From positions 62,001 to 126,000 of the forward strand of contig CALLPI010000001.1 in NCBI GenBank assembly GCA_938015595.1: 64,000 bases of DNA, read 5' to 3'. Positions 20,923 through 29,582 of the stretch are shown one piece after another. The stretch comes from an uncultured Saprospiraceae bacterium. Lineage in GTDB: Bacteria; Bacteroidota; Bacteroidia; Chitinophagales; Saprospiraceae. The notes beneath the pieces are model-generated. The model ran no database searches. It saw only the letters and a list, made by a program, of their open reading frames with translations, and had not been told where the DNA came from. Each line of letters begins with the position of its first letter. Position 1 is the first letter of the stretch. Both the position numbers and the translations under genes were made by a program.

Positions 20923-21143
20923 AAAATTTACATATTTTTTAAATACGAGTGCGCCTAAAATGGAGCAATGGTATCAACATCAGGCTTTTTACATCTGCTT
21001 GGCCAAATTGTGCTCTAAGAAAAGCAGCTGACAAAATAGCTGTTATAAATGCAAATAAACTGCCATTTTGTCTGCTCCCGGGTGTTTAGTGCTGAAAGCA
21101 TGCTCTTTTTAATCAATTGTTAATCAATAAATTAAACGATTTA

Positions 21144-21175
21144 TTGCCTGTCGAGCTACAGACGGGCTACATTTG
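21144..21175 (+). promoter_or_regulatory. Bacteroidota promoter for clpB
   Basis: TTG (21144-21146), a 21-base spacer and TACATTTG (21168-21175), about 83 bases before the clpB ATG. No CIRCE element is seen. Confidence 0.55.
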
Positions 21176-21258
21176 GCCGTTGCTTTGCTGGAAGAGTGAA
21201 GTTTCAGGATAGTTTCTCAAAAAAATCTCATTTTTACCCACACAAAATCAATGTAATC

Positions 21259-24054
21259 ATGACGTATGACAATTTCACCATAAAGGCGCAAGAGTCCATA
21301 CTCAAAGCCCAGCAAATTGCCGCTGGCTTCAACCAGCAGCAAGTGGACACTGTGCACCTCATCAAGGGCATGCTCGAAGCCGACGAAAACGTGCCCAATT
21401 TCCTGATGCAGAAGCAGGGGGTGAACGTTCCCCAACTCAAGCGCCAATTAGATGAAGCCATCGCCTCCTATCCCCGCGTAGAAGGCTCCGACAAGCAATA
21501 CCTTACCAATGATGCCAACACTGCCCTTTCTGCTGCCCGCAAAATGCTCAAAGACTTCGGCGATGAGTTCATCTCTATCGAACTCATGCTACTGGGCATT
21601 CTCAAAGGCAACGACAAAGGCGCACGCCTGCTCAAGAGTGCTGGCATGACCGAAGAAGGTACACGTGCAGCCATCAATGAACTGCGCAAAGGCCGCAAGG
21701 TGCAAGACCCCAGCGCCGAAGAAACCTACAATGCCTTATCTAAGTATGCCATTAACCTCAACGAACAGGCAGAGAATGGCAAGCTCGACCCCATCGTAGG
21801 CCGAGATGAGGAAATCCGCCGCGTGCTACACATCCTCTCGCGCCGCAAAAAGAACAACCCCATCCTTATCGGTGAAGCCGGCGTAGGTAAAACCGCCATT
21901 GTAGAAGGCATTGCCTGGCGCATTGTAAAAGGCGATGTACCTGAAAACCTTCGCGAAAAGAAAATTTTTGTGCTCGACATTGCCGGCCTCATTGCCGGCG
22001 CCAAATACAAAGGAGAGTTTGAAGAGCGCCTTAAGGCCGTCATCAAAGAGGTGGTGGAATCCGACGGCAAGATCATCCTGTTCATTGACGAAATCCATAC
22101 CCTAATTGGTGCAGGAGGCGGCCAAGGCGCCATGGACGCCGCCAACATCCTCAAGCCTGCCTTGGCCCGAGGAGAACTACGCACCATCGGCGCCACCACC
22201 TTGGATGAATACCAAAAGTACTTTGAAAACGATAAAGCCCTGGTGCGTCGTTTCCAAACAGTACTCATTGACGAACCCAGCGTGGACGACACCATCTCCA
22301 TCCTGCGCGGCCTTCAGGAAAAGTACGAGGTGTACCACCGCATCGAAATCCTGGACGAAGCGCTTATTGCCGCAGCCGAACTTTCGCATCGCTACATCGC
22401 CGACCGCCACCTGCCCGACAAAGCCATTGACCTCATTGACGAAGCCGCCGCCAAACTTCGCCTCGAACTCGACTCCGTACCCGAAAAAATTGATGAGTGG
22501 GACCGCCGCGTACGCCAGTTGGAAATTGAGCGCGAGCACATTAAGCGCGAAGGTGACCCCAAAGTGCTGGAGGCCATCAACGAGCAAATAGCCAACGCCC
22601 GCGAAAAACGCGACGCCCTGCGTGCTGCCTGGCAAAGCGAAAAAGAAATCGTGGATACCATTCAGGAAATTCGCAAAGAGATTGAAGACCTCGAGATCCA
22701 GGCCGAACGCGCCGAGCGCAGTAGCGACTACGAAACCGTAGCCAAAATTCGCTACGGCGACCTGCAACTCAAAAAAGCCATGCTCAAAGCCGCCGAGGAG
22801 AAACTGGAAAAACTCCCCGACGAAAATCGCTTTACCAATCAGCAAGTCACGGCCAACGATATTGCCGACGTCGTCTCTCGCTGGACGGGCATACCCGTGA
22901 GCAAAATGCTCCAAAGCGAAAAAGACAAGCTCCTGAGGCTCGAAGATGAAATCTCCAAACGGCTCATCGGCCAAAAAGAAGCCGTGTCAGCCGTGGCCGA
23001 TGCCGTGCGGCGTAGCAGAGCTGGCCTAGGCGATGCAGACCGCCCCATAGGTTCGTTCATCTTCCTTGGCCCCACTGGCGTAGGCAAAACCGAACTCGCT
23101 AAAACCCTAGCCGAAATGCTCTTTGACGACGAAAAAGCCATCACCCGCATTGACATGAGCGAGTATCAGGAGCGCCATACAGTATCCCGACTGGTGGGCG
23201 CCCCTCCGGGCTACGTCGGCTACGAAGAAGGTGGCCAGCTCACCGAGGCTGTGCGTCGCAGGCCTTACTCCATCATCTTGTTGGACGAAATCGAAAAAGC
23301 GCACCCTGATACTTTCAATATCCTCCTCCAAGTACTAGACGACGGCCGCCTGACCGACAACAAAGGGCGCGTGGCCAACTTCAAGAATACCATCATCATC
23401 ATGACCTCCAATATGGGGTCTGATATCATCCTAGAAAACTTTGAAGACCTGGATACCCTGGGTGACAAACACCGCGCCGAAATCATTGAGACCACTAAAG
23501 TAGAGGTACTCAACCTGCTCAAGCAGTCCTTGCGGCCGGAGTTTCTCAACCGCATTGATGAGCAGATCGTCTTCCTACCGCTCACCCGCGCCGAAATCAA
23601 GCAAGTACTGGAGCTGCAACTCAAAAAAGTGCAAAAGATGCTCAACCGTCAGCGCATCGTCATCCGCGTCAGTGAAGAGGCTAAGAATCTGCTGGCCGAC
23701 TTAGGCTACGAACCGCAGTTTGGCGCCCGCCCCATGAAGCGCGTGCTGCAGAAGGAGGTCATCAACGAGTTGTCGCGCCTCATTATTGCTGGCTCCTTCG
23801 GACCTGGGGATACTGTCTATATCCACACCGATGCTAAGGGACTTACCTTTAGCAAAGACCCCTTTCCCGGCGCCGTTGTACTGCCCCAAGAAGACGAGTA
23901 CGATGACTATGTAGAGGTCGAATCTTCCTCCTGGAAAGCGCAAGACAACGGCGCTGAAGATCGCAAACGCCGCCTGGAGGAGCTGGATCGCGCTACTAGG
24001 GGCGTACTGGACGCCATAGAAGACATCGAGCCGGATGTGGACCCCGCAGGATAG
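21259..24054 (+). CDS. clpB: ATP-dependent disaggregase ClpB
   Basis: Hsp100 chaperone that extracts proteins from aggregates together with DnaK. The start at 21259 gives [18 protein letters not shown], the conserved N-terminus; the open frame extends 21 codons upstream without homology. In order: Clp N domain (1-150), AAA1 with Walker [14 protein letters not shown] and Walker [15 protein letters not shown], the coiled-coil M domain (about 410-530) that distinguishes ClpB from ClpA/C, and AAA2 with [12 protein letters not shown] and LLDEIEKAH. At 931 aa it is about 70 longer than E. coli ClpB because of an acidic C-terminal tail ([12 protein letters not shown]...[10 protein letters not shown]). 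Confidence 0.97.
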   Translation: MTYDNFTIKAQESILKAQQIAAGFNQQQVDTVHLIKGMLEADENVPNFLMQKQGVNVPQLKRQLDEAIASYPRVEGSDKQYLTNDANTALSAARKMLKDFGDEFISIELMLLGILKGNDKGARLLKSAGMTEEGTRAAINELRKGRKVQDPSAEETYNALSKYAINLNEQAENGKLDPIVGRDEEIRRVLHILSRRKKNNPILIGEAGVGKTAIVEGIAWRIVKGDVPENLREKKIFVLDIAGLIAGAKYKGEFEERLKAVIKEVVESDGKIILFIDEIHTLIGAGGGQGAMDAANILKPALARGELRTIGATTLDEYQKYFENDKALVRRFQTVLIDEPSVDDTISILRGLQEKYEVYHRIEILDEALIAAAELSHRYIADRHLPDKAIDLIDEAAAKLRLELDSVPEKIDEWDRRVRQLEIEREHIKREGDPKVLEAINEQIANAREKRDALRAAWQSEKEIVDTIQEIRKEIEDLEIQAERAERSSDYETVAKIRYGDLQLKKAMLKAAEEKLEKLPDENRFTNQQVTANDIADVVSRWTGIPVSKMLQSEKDKLLRLEDEISKRLIGQKEAVSAVADAVRRSRAGLGDADRPIGSFIFLGPTGVGKTELAKTLAEMLFDDEKAITRIDMSEYQERHTVSRLVGAPPGYVGYEEGGQLTEAVRRRPYSIILLDEIEKAHPDTFNILLQVLDDGRLTDNKGRVANFKNTIIIMTSNMGSDIILENFEDLDTLGDKHRAEIIETTKVEVLNLLKQSLRPEFLNRIDEQIVFLPLTRAEIKQVLELQLKKVQKMLNRQRIVIRVSEEAKNLLADLGYEPQFGARPMKRVLQKEVINELSRLIIAGSFGPGDTVYIHTDAKGLTFSKDPFPGAVVLPQEDEYDDYVEVESSSWKAQDNGAEDRKRRLEELDRATRGVLDAIEDIEPDVDPAG

Positions 24055-24162
24055 CCGATATGCGGCTGTGTAGTTTTTGACTGGGCGCTGATTTTTCGGT
24101 TGAAAATTTTACTGCTTCCCGAAGCTCAACTCTTGCCGCGATACAAAACGCTTGCTCGCACC

Positions 24163-25146
24163 TCAGGTAGCCAGCACCTCTGCCAGGCGCTGGAGGTCGG
24201 CGTTGGGCACTTTAGTTTGATGGATAGCTTGCTCAAAAGGGGTGTAGGTGATCTGGTCGTTGACAATGCCGACCATGACATCGTGGCGTCCTTCGAGTAG
24301 CCCCACTACGGCGGCATGGCCCAGGCGGCTGGCTAGCACGCGGTCTTGCCCTGTAGGCGAGCCGCCGCGCTGCAGGTGCCCGATGATGGTCACTTTGATG
24401 TCGTAGCTAGGAATGCGCTCCTGCACCTGCTGGGCGATCTGTGCCGCACCGCCGAGCTTGCTACCCTCGGCCACAATGACCAGGCTGAAGAGCTTCTTGC
24501 GCTTGACACTGCGCTGGAGTTCCTCCACGAGGTCGTCGAGGGAGCGCTCTGACTCAGGGATGATGACGTAGGCTGCCCCGCTTCCGATACCAGTATTGAG
24601 GGCGATGAAGCCGGCATGACGCCCCATAACTTCGATGAAGAAGACGCGGTTGTGGGAGTCGGCGGTATCGCGTATTTTATCCACGGCTTCGATGGCGGTA
24701 TTCACGGCAGTGTCAAAGCCGATGGTGTAGTCGGTGCCGTAGAGGTCGTTGTCAATGGTGCCGGGAATGCCAATAATAGGCACGCCAAACTCCTGGAAAA
24801 AGATATGCGCACCAGTGAAGGTGCCATTGCCGCCAATGGCGATGCAGGCGTCAATATCGTTGGCCAGGAGGGTTTCATAGGCCAGTTTCCGGCCTTCGGG
24901 GGTGCGGAAGCGCTCGCTGCGAGCGGTTTTGAGGAAGGTGCCGCCTCGATGAATGATGTTGCTGACATCGGAGCGCTCCAGGCGGGTGAGTTCGCCTTCG
25001 ATCATGCCCTCGTAGCCGCGCTTGATACCATAGACGTGCAAATCGTAAAATCCTCCGGAGCGCACCACCGAGCGCAGGGCGGCGTTCATGCCTGGTGCAT
25101 CGCCTCCTGAAGTGAATACGGCTACCCGCTTGATGTCCTTGCTCAT
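24163..25146 (-). CDS. pfkA: 6-phosphofructokinase
   Basis: Phosphorylates fructose 6-phosphate in glycolysis. 327 aa, normal for PfkA. It has the nucleotide-binding FTSGGDAPGMNAALR at residues 11-25, KTARSERF, the catalytic loop PGTIDNDLYGTDYTIGFDTA (TIDND at 130-134), MGRHAGFIAL and IIGHLQRGGSPTGQDRVLA. Oddly the Mg/phosphoryl-donor motif reads GGNGT with Asn107 where ATP-PFKs have GGDGS/T and PPi-PFKs GGDDT; the codon is AAT. TIDND is intact, so activity is probable, but the donor preference is worth noting. Its ATG overlaps the upstream kinase stop by 4 bases (ATGA). Confidence 0.94.
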   Translation of the reverse strand: MSKDIKRVAVFTSGGDAPGMNAALRSVVRSGGFYDLHVYGIKRGYEGMIEGELTRLERSDVSNIIHRGGTFLKTARSERFRTPEGRKLAYETLLANDIDACIAIGGNGTFTGAHIFFQEFGVPIIGIPGTIDNDLYGTDYTIGFDTAVNTAIEAVDKIRDTADSHNRVFFIEVMGRHAGFIALNTGIGSGAAYVIIPESERSLDDLVEELQRSVKRKKLFSLVIVAEGSKLGGAAQIAQQVQERIPSYDIKVTIIGHLQRGGSPTGQDRVLASRLGHAAVVGLLEGRHDVMVGIVNDQITYTPFEQAIHQTKVPNADLQRLAEVLAT

Positions 25147-26000
25147 GGTATGACTGTTCTTTGACCTACGTGAAATGCCGTGAGGTTGTCAATAGGTTTT
25201 TGAATGAAGATACCGGGCTTCATGGCGCGTTCAGCCAGCACTATGCGCAGTATGTCCTGAAAGAAAAATGCGACCGAACCAATAAAATGCACCGGCAGGT
25301 GGATATGCCCAGCATACTTGCGTACGTGGTGGTCAATGAATACAGCAAAAGCATCGTAGAGGAGCTTCTGGATGAAGAGGTGCTCGCGGTTTTCAGAAAA
25401 AAAGCGGGTGAATGAAGCCAGATATACGTTGGGGGTTTCTTCGCTTTCATATATATTGTCCAGGATAGCCTTTTCGCCGCCAGGGTATCGCGCCTCAAAG
25501 GAGGTGCGGATATCCGGGGGCATTTCGCGGTAGAAGTAGGTGCGGATGAGCGCCTTGCCCAGCCAGGTGCCACTGCCTTCGTCGCCAAGGAGATACCCCA
25601 GGTTGGTCACATTGTCGGTCACGTATTGGCCGTCGTAGAGGCAGGAGTTGGAGCCAGTACCTATAATGCAAGCAATGCCGGGGTTGTTGCCGCAAGTGGC
25701 TCGCGCAGCGCCCAGCAAGTCGTGCTCCACCGAAACCTCGGCATTGGGAAAAAGGCGTTGCAATGCGCCCTGGATTTTGCCACAGCGCCCTTCGTCCCAG
25801 CAACCAGCACCGTAGAAGAATACGGCCTGCGCTTTGTGCGAGGCTTCATGTGCCTCAAAGGTAGGGGCCAGAGTTTGGTAAATATCTTCTTGACTGAGAA
25901 ATACGGGATTGACACCATGTGTGTGCAGGTTTTCAACGCCGGATTCCTGTATGATTTGCCAGTCTGCCTTGGTAGAGCCACTGTCCACTACAACTATCAT
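25143..26000 (-). CDS. BadF/BcrA-type ATPase, N-acetylglucosamine kinase-like
   Basis: ASKHA-fold sugar kinase of 285 aa. The start at 26000 gives MIVVVDSGSTKADWQI, where DSGSTK is the phosphate-1 loop; the longer frame adds ten residues over the promoter. AVFFYGAGCW, SVEHDLLGAARATCG with the catalytic Asp, CIIGTGSNSCLYDG as phosphate 2 and LGYLLGDEGSGTWLGKALIR are typical of Bacteroidota proteins annotated as GlcNAc kinase-like. It probably phosphorylates an amino sugar or hexose in the cytosol, possibly from cell-wall recycling. The 4-base ATGA overlap with pfkA suggests cotranslation and a role in feeding glycolysis. The exact substrate is not shown. Confidence 0.85.
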   Translation of the reverse strand: MIVVVDSGSTKADWQIIQESGVENLHTHGVNPVFLSQEDIYQTLAPTFEAHEASHKAQAVFFYGAGCWDEGRCGKIQGALQRLFPNAEVSVEHDLLGAARATCGNNPGIACIIGTGSNSCLYDGQYVTDNVTNLGYLLGDEGSGTWLGKALIRTYFYREMPPDIRTSFEARYPGGEKAILDNIYESEETPNVYLASFTRFFSENREHLFIQKLLYDAFAVFIDHHVRKYAGHIHLPVHFIGSVAFFFQDILRIVLAERAMKPGIFIQKPIDNLTAFHVGQRTVIP

Positions 26001-26029
26001 AGGCCTGCCTGAAATTGAGATTCCAGACA

Positions 26030-26037
26030 CAAAGGTA
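26030..26037 (-). promoter_or_regulatory. -7 element for the sugar kinase-pfkA operon
   Basis: Minus-strand TACCTTTG, an exact TAnnTTTG match, 29 bases before the start at 26000. Confidence 0.5.
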
Positions 26038-26089
26038 GTGTTATTCTTACACGAAGCAAGGGCAGAGCGCGTCTTTATGGCAAAAGGAT

Positions 26090-26097
26090 TACTTTTG
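26090..26097 (+). promoter_or_regulatory. -7 element upstream of the TIR-like membrane protein gene
   Basis: TACTTTTG fits TAnnTTTG and is divergent from the kinase promoter. It would give a leader of about 100 bases before the GTG at 26203. Confidence 0.4.
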
Positions 26098-26202
26098 TAG
26101 CTGGAGGTTGCGCGTTCTGGTTTTTAAGCAAGAGGGGGATGTCCAATACAAAGAATCGTTTTACATGTTTAGTTGTTCAATTATTTTATCCGGTTTTGAA
26201 TC

Positions 26203-27237
26203 GTGAGCGCATTCAAATTTTTTTGGATAGCTAAAAGCACTTTGATTTTTCTGCTGTCCGTAGTAGCGTTTGTAGCAGGAGCTTATGCGTGTTGGCTGTT
26301 GTCGGAGCAGGTTTTTATCTGGAATGCCCGCCTGGTAGAGAAGTGGTTTAGCTTGCCTGCCATGCATCTGGGCGCCAGAGTATTGCAGGTAGTGGTGCTA
26401 GTTGTAGAGGTTTGCCTTGTGGTTGCTTTGGCTGCACTGTATCAAATACGATACCGCCGGCCTAGGGTGTTCATTTCTTTCAAGCACACCCACGAGGGCA
26501 AAGCTCAAGCTGCGGCTGCCGCCCTTGAAAAACGGGGGTTTCGCGTCTTGCGCTTGCCGTTTGGGCAATACACGCACGATGAGATTGTGGGGTTTGTACG
26601 CGATGCCCTGCGCCAGGCTGATGCGCTGGTGGCTATTCCTGATGCAGAGCACGCCTCCTTTGTGGATGCCGAACTGATGGGGGCTTCTGTGCGGCGCATT
26701 CCTATTGTACTGCTGCAGTACCAGGAGCGGCAGTTTCAGCCCACCACGTTGTTGCGTGGCTACCCTGTGTTTGACTATCACTGCCTGCAAGCTGAGGATT
26801 TTGCGCCACTATACCGCTACCTGGCTTTTGCTGCGGGGCATCCGGCTGAGTACGGTCGTATGCTGGGGCGCATATTCAGCGTGTTTTTCGATGTCGTCAG
26901 TCTCGTAGTCTTGATGGTTATACTGTTGGTGTTTGTTGGTATGGAAGGCGCTAAAGAGCTGCTCAATCGGCTGACGCAGCTACTGTGGCACTGCTCCCTG
27001 TTTGCGCCCAATACCGATAGCGCGGTATTCCACAATACTATTTTCATCCTTTTGCTGTTGGGGTATGCCGGGTATCTGCTATACCGCCAGTGGCAGGTAT
27101 TGCGTACTGCACGACAGATAAGCATTACGGGTGCCGATAGCTTTCAGACATTTGCCGACGCCTTTAGTATCCTTAAAAGTGACCGCATGGTACTGCGCTG
27201 CATCCGCGAAAATAATTTCATACCCAGAGGTAAGTGA
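26203..27237 (+). CDS. Membrane protein with a TIR-like domain between transmembrane helices
   Basis: 344 aa. Two transmembrane helices (about residues 9-33 and 59-82) are followed by a cytosolic TIR/SEFIR-like domain at about 86-210: RPRVFISFKHTHEGKAQAAAAALEKRGFRVLRLPF, DEIVGFVRDALRQADALVAIPDAEHASFVDAELMGAS, then RIPIVLLQ. Glu157 in DAELMGA sits where TIR NADases have their catalytic Glu. Two more helices (about 227-249, 279-294) and a 50-residue tail follow. The start is GTG; no earlier Met exists in frame and the first helix begins right after it. It stands alone, between a divergent sugar kinase and uvrC. I cannot say whether it is an NADase or a structural TIR. The TIR assignment rests on motif pattern only. 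Confidence 0.65.
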   Translation: MSAFKFFWIAKSTLIFLLSVVAFVAGAYACWLLSEQVFIWNARLVEKWFSLPAMHLGARVLQVVVLVVEVCLVVALAALYQIRYRRPRVFISFKHTHEGKAQAAAAALEKRGFRVLRLPFGQYTHDEIVGFVRDALRQADALVAIPDAEHASFVDAELMGASVRRIPIVLLQYQERQFQPTTLLRGYPVFDYHCLQAEDFAPLYRYLAFAAGHPAEYGRMLGRIFSVFFDVVSLVVLMVILLVFVGMEGAKELLNRLTQLLWHCSLFAPNTDSAVFHNTIFILLLLGYAGYLLYRQWQVLRTARQISITGADSFQTFADAFSILKSDRMVLRCIRENNFIPRGK

Positions 27238-27291
27238 GTGCGAAATGAGCAAAAGCGCCGGGGGAGTTTACGCACTGCCTGATACTTTCTC

Positions 27292-27299
27292 TATCTTTG
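27292..27299 (+). promoter_or_regulatory. -7 element upstream of uvrC
   Basis: TATCTTTG fits TAnnTTTG. It would give a leader of about 210 bases that contains copy 2 of the palindromic repeat. Confidence 0.4.
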
Positions 27300-27411
27300 A
27301 GCAGTTTTTGCACTATCATTCCGGCAAAGCAGAGATGAAGCATGTCAGAGAGCGGCCACCAATTGCATGTATTGCGAGATCACGGAGGAAGGAGGAGATA
27401 AAGATGTATGC

Positions 27412-27482
27412 TGAGCAACGCCAAGTTTTTGTGCATGATTTACAGATGTTGTGTACAAAACTTGGTGGGCTGAAGTATAAAA
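27412..27482 (+). repeat. Dispersed palindromic repeat, copy 2
   Basis: Core 27420-27466, with arms GCCAAGTTTTTGTGC and GTACAAAACTTGG and an inner GATTTACAGATGTTG. It carries one extra T compared with copy 1. The left flank GAGCAAC and right flank GGCTGAAGTATAAAA match the other copies. It ends about 35 bases before the uvrC start. Confidence 0.8.
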
Positions 27483-27516
27483 GTTCGGTACAGAAAAGCC
27501 TGGATGCATTCAGTAC

Positions 27517-29319
27517 ATGACTACAGCGCAATTCAGAGACATACAGGATACTATCCCTAAGGCCCCTGGCGTCTATAGGTTCATAGACGAAGACGGACTA
27601 ATATTGTATGTGGGTAAGGCCAAAAATCTGCGCAACCGGCTGTCGTCCTACTTTGGCGAGCGCACCGATTTGGCTTACCGCACGCGCGTCATGGTCAGGC
27701 ATGCGCAGCGCATTGAGTTTACCCTGGTAGAGACCGAGGCCGACGCACTGCTGCTGGAGAACTCTCTCATCAAACGCTATCAGCCCCGCTACAACGTGCG
27801 GCTCAAAGATGCCAAATCCTACACCTACATTTGTATCAAGAACGAGCCATTCCCTCGCGTGTTGCTCACCCGAAAACTCATCAAAGACGGCTCTACTTAC
27901 TTTGGGCCTTACACCTCTAAGTCGCGGCTCAAGGTCATACTCGACCTCATCAAGCAAATCTTCCCGCTGCGCACCTGCGCATTGCCGCTGACTGCGAAAA
28001 ACATTGCAGCCGGCAAGTTTAAGGTATGCTTAGAGTACCACATCAAGAGGTGCAGTGGCCCTTGCCAAGGGCTGGAGGACGAAGCCGCCTACAACGAGCG
28101 CATTGCCCAGCTCAAAAATATGCTCAAGGGGCATTTTGCCGCTGTCATCCGGCATTTCAAGGCAGAAATGCAGCGCCATGCCGAAAATCTGGAATTTGAA
28201 AAAGCCCAGCGCATCAAAGAGCAATTGGCCGCTTTTGAAGATTACCAAAGTAAATCCACAGTGGTAAGCCCCCACATTCGCGATGTGGACGTTTTTGCCA
28301 TTGCCGCCGATCAAAAAGAGGCTTTTGTACACTACCTCAAGGTGGTGAATGGTGCCATCATTCACTCTCACACACAGGAAATGGTAAAAAACCTGGACGA
28401 AGACCTGGCCGACCTGCTCAGCTATGCCATTATGGATCTACGCGAACGCTACCAAAGCTTGGCCAAGGAAGTAATGGTGCCCATACCTGTCGTGCTGCCT
28501 GACCCCGAGCTGACCATCCATACCCCCAAAACTGGTGACAAACGCAAACTGCTGGAACTGGCCGAAAAAAACGTGCAGTTTCACCTGCTGCAACGCCAAA
28601 AGGAGGAAGCCTCCAAAACCAAACGCCAAACGCCTGCGGAACGCATCTTGCGCACTTTGCAGCAAGATCTTCACATGAAAGACCTCCCTCTGCACATTGA
28701 GTGCTTCGACAACTCCAACACCCAGGGTACAAATCCTGCCTCGGCCTGTGTGGTATTCAAAAATGCTCGCCCCTCCAAGAAAGACTACCGCCACTACCAG
28801 ATCAAAACCGTAGAAGGCCCCAACGACTTTGCCAGCATGGAGGAGGTAGTTATGCGCCGCTATCGTCGTCTGTTGGATGAAGGTCAGCCGCTACCTCAAC
28901 TCATTGTTATTGACGGCGGCAAAGGTCAACTTAGCGCTGCCATGAAAAGCATTGAAGCGTTGGGTATCCAGGACCGCGTCACCGTCATTGGCATTGCCAA
29001 AAAACTGGAAGAGATTTACTTCCCCAACGACCCCACGCCACTGCACATCAACAAGAAATCGGAGTCGCTCAAGCTCATCCAGCAAGCCCGCAATGAGGCG
29101 CACCGCTTTAGCCTGGCCTACCACCGCAACCGGCGCTCCAAGGCGTTTTTACAAACCGAGCTGACCTCCATTCCAGGTGTCGGCTCCAAAACCGCCGAAA
29201 AACTACTGGCTCATTTCGGTTCGGTGAAAAAACTCCGGGAGGCCACCGTGGCTCAAATGGCCGAGGTGGTGGGGCAAGCCGCTGCAGTGAAAATCGGCGA
29301 CTACTTCGCGCAGCATTGA
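27517..29319 (+). CDS. uvrC: Excinuclease ABC subunit C
   Basis: Nucleotide excision repair endonuclease that makes both incisions in the UvrBC-DNA complex. 600 aa, normal length. The N-terminal GIY-YIG nuclease is at about residues 10-95 (PGVYRFIDEDGLILYVGKAKNLRNRL, with YVGKAKNLR). YFGPYTSKS and the zinc-type Cys CLEYHIKRCSGPC follow. The UVR motif (AEMQRHAENLEFEKAQRIKEQLAAF) is at about 215-245. The RNase H-like nuclease has IECFDNSNTQGTNPASACVVF and LIVIDGGKGQLSAA. A C-terminal helix-hairpin-helix (SIPGVGSKTAEKLLAHFG) completes it. uvrA and uvrB are not adjacent. Confidence 0.96.
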   Translation: MTTAQFRDIQDTIPKAPGVYRFIDEDGLILYVGKAKNLRNRLSSYFGERTDLAYRTRVMVRHAQRIEFTLVETEADALLLENSLIKRYQPRYNVRLKDAKSYTYICIKNEPFPRVLLTRKLIKDGSTYFGPYTSKSRLKVILDLIKQIFPLRTCALPLTAKNIAAGKFKVCLEYHIKRCSGPCQGLEDEAAYNERIAQLKNMLKGHFAAVIRHFKAEMQRHAENLEFEKAQRIKEQLAAFEDYQSKSTVVSPHIRDVDVFAIAADQKEAFVHYLKVVNGAIIHSHTQEMVKNLDEDLADLLSYAIMDLRERYQSLAKEVMVPIPVVLPDPELTIHTPKTGDKRKLLELAEKNVQFHLLQRQKEEASKTKRQTPAERILRTLQQDLHMKDLPLHIECFDNSNTQGTNPASACVVFKNARPSKKDYRHYQIKTVEGPNDFASMEEVVMRRYRRLLDEGQPLPQLIVIDGGKGQLSAAMKSIEALGIQDRVTVIGIAKKLEEIYFPNDPTPLHINKKSESLKLIQQARNEAHRFSLAYHRNRRSKAFLQTELTSIPGVGSKTAEKLLAHFGSVKKLREATVAQMAEVVGQAAAVKIGDYFAQH

Positions 29320-29582
29320 AGATCGAACCACACCTTTGTGAACTGTTCCTTCACTTGGTCTCTTTACTCGTTGTCCATTCACATGGTGGGGCGCTCGGTG
29401 TACCTATGCGTATTCATTTACTTTACATCACAGGGCAAGCCTACGGCAAAAATTGCAGTATCAAAGAGCAATGCCACCAGCACTGAAATTATGGATGCCA
29501 TGTACTGTGGTTTTTGCAATACATGAAGAGATAGCGACAAGCCACAAAGCTGCAAGAACGGCAACCTCTGCTGCTCAATGCC

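Larger units (their letters stand above)
20867..21258. other. Divergent regulatory region TonB receptor / clpB
   Basis: 392 bases, AT-rich for this genome, between two divergent genes. It holds the -7 elements of both and a repeated TTAATCAAT motif near 21110-21135. No gene is seen. Confidence 0.5.
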
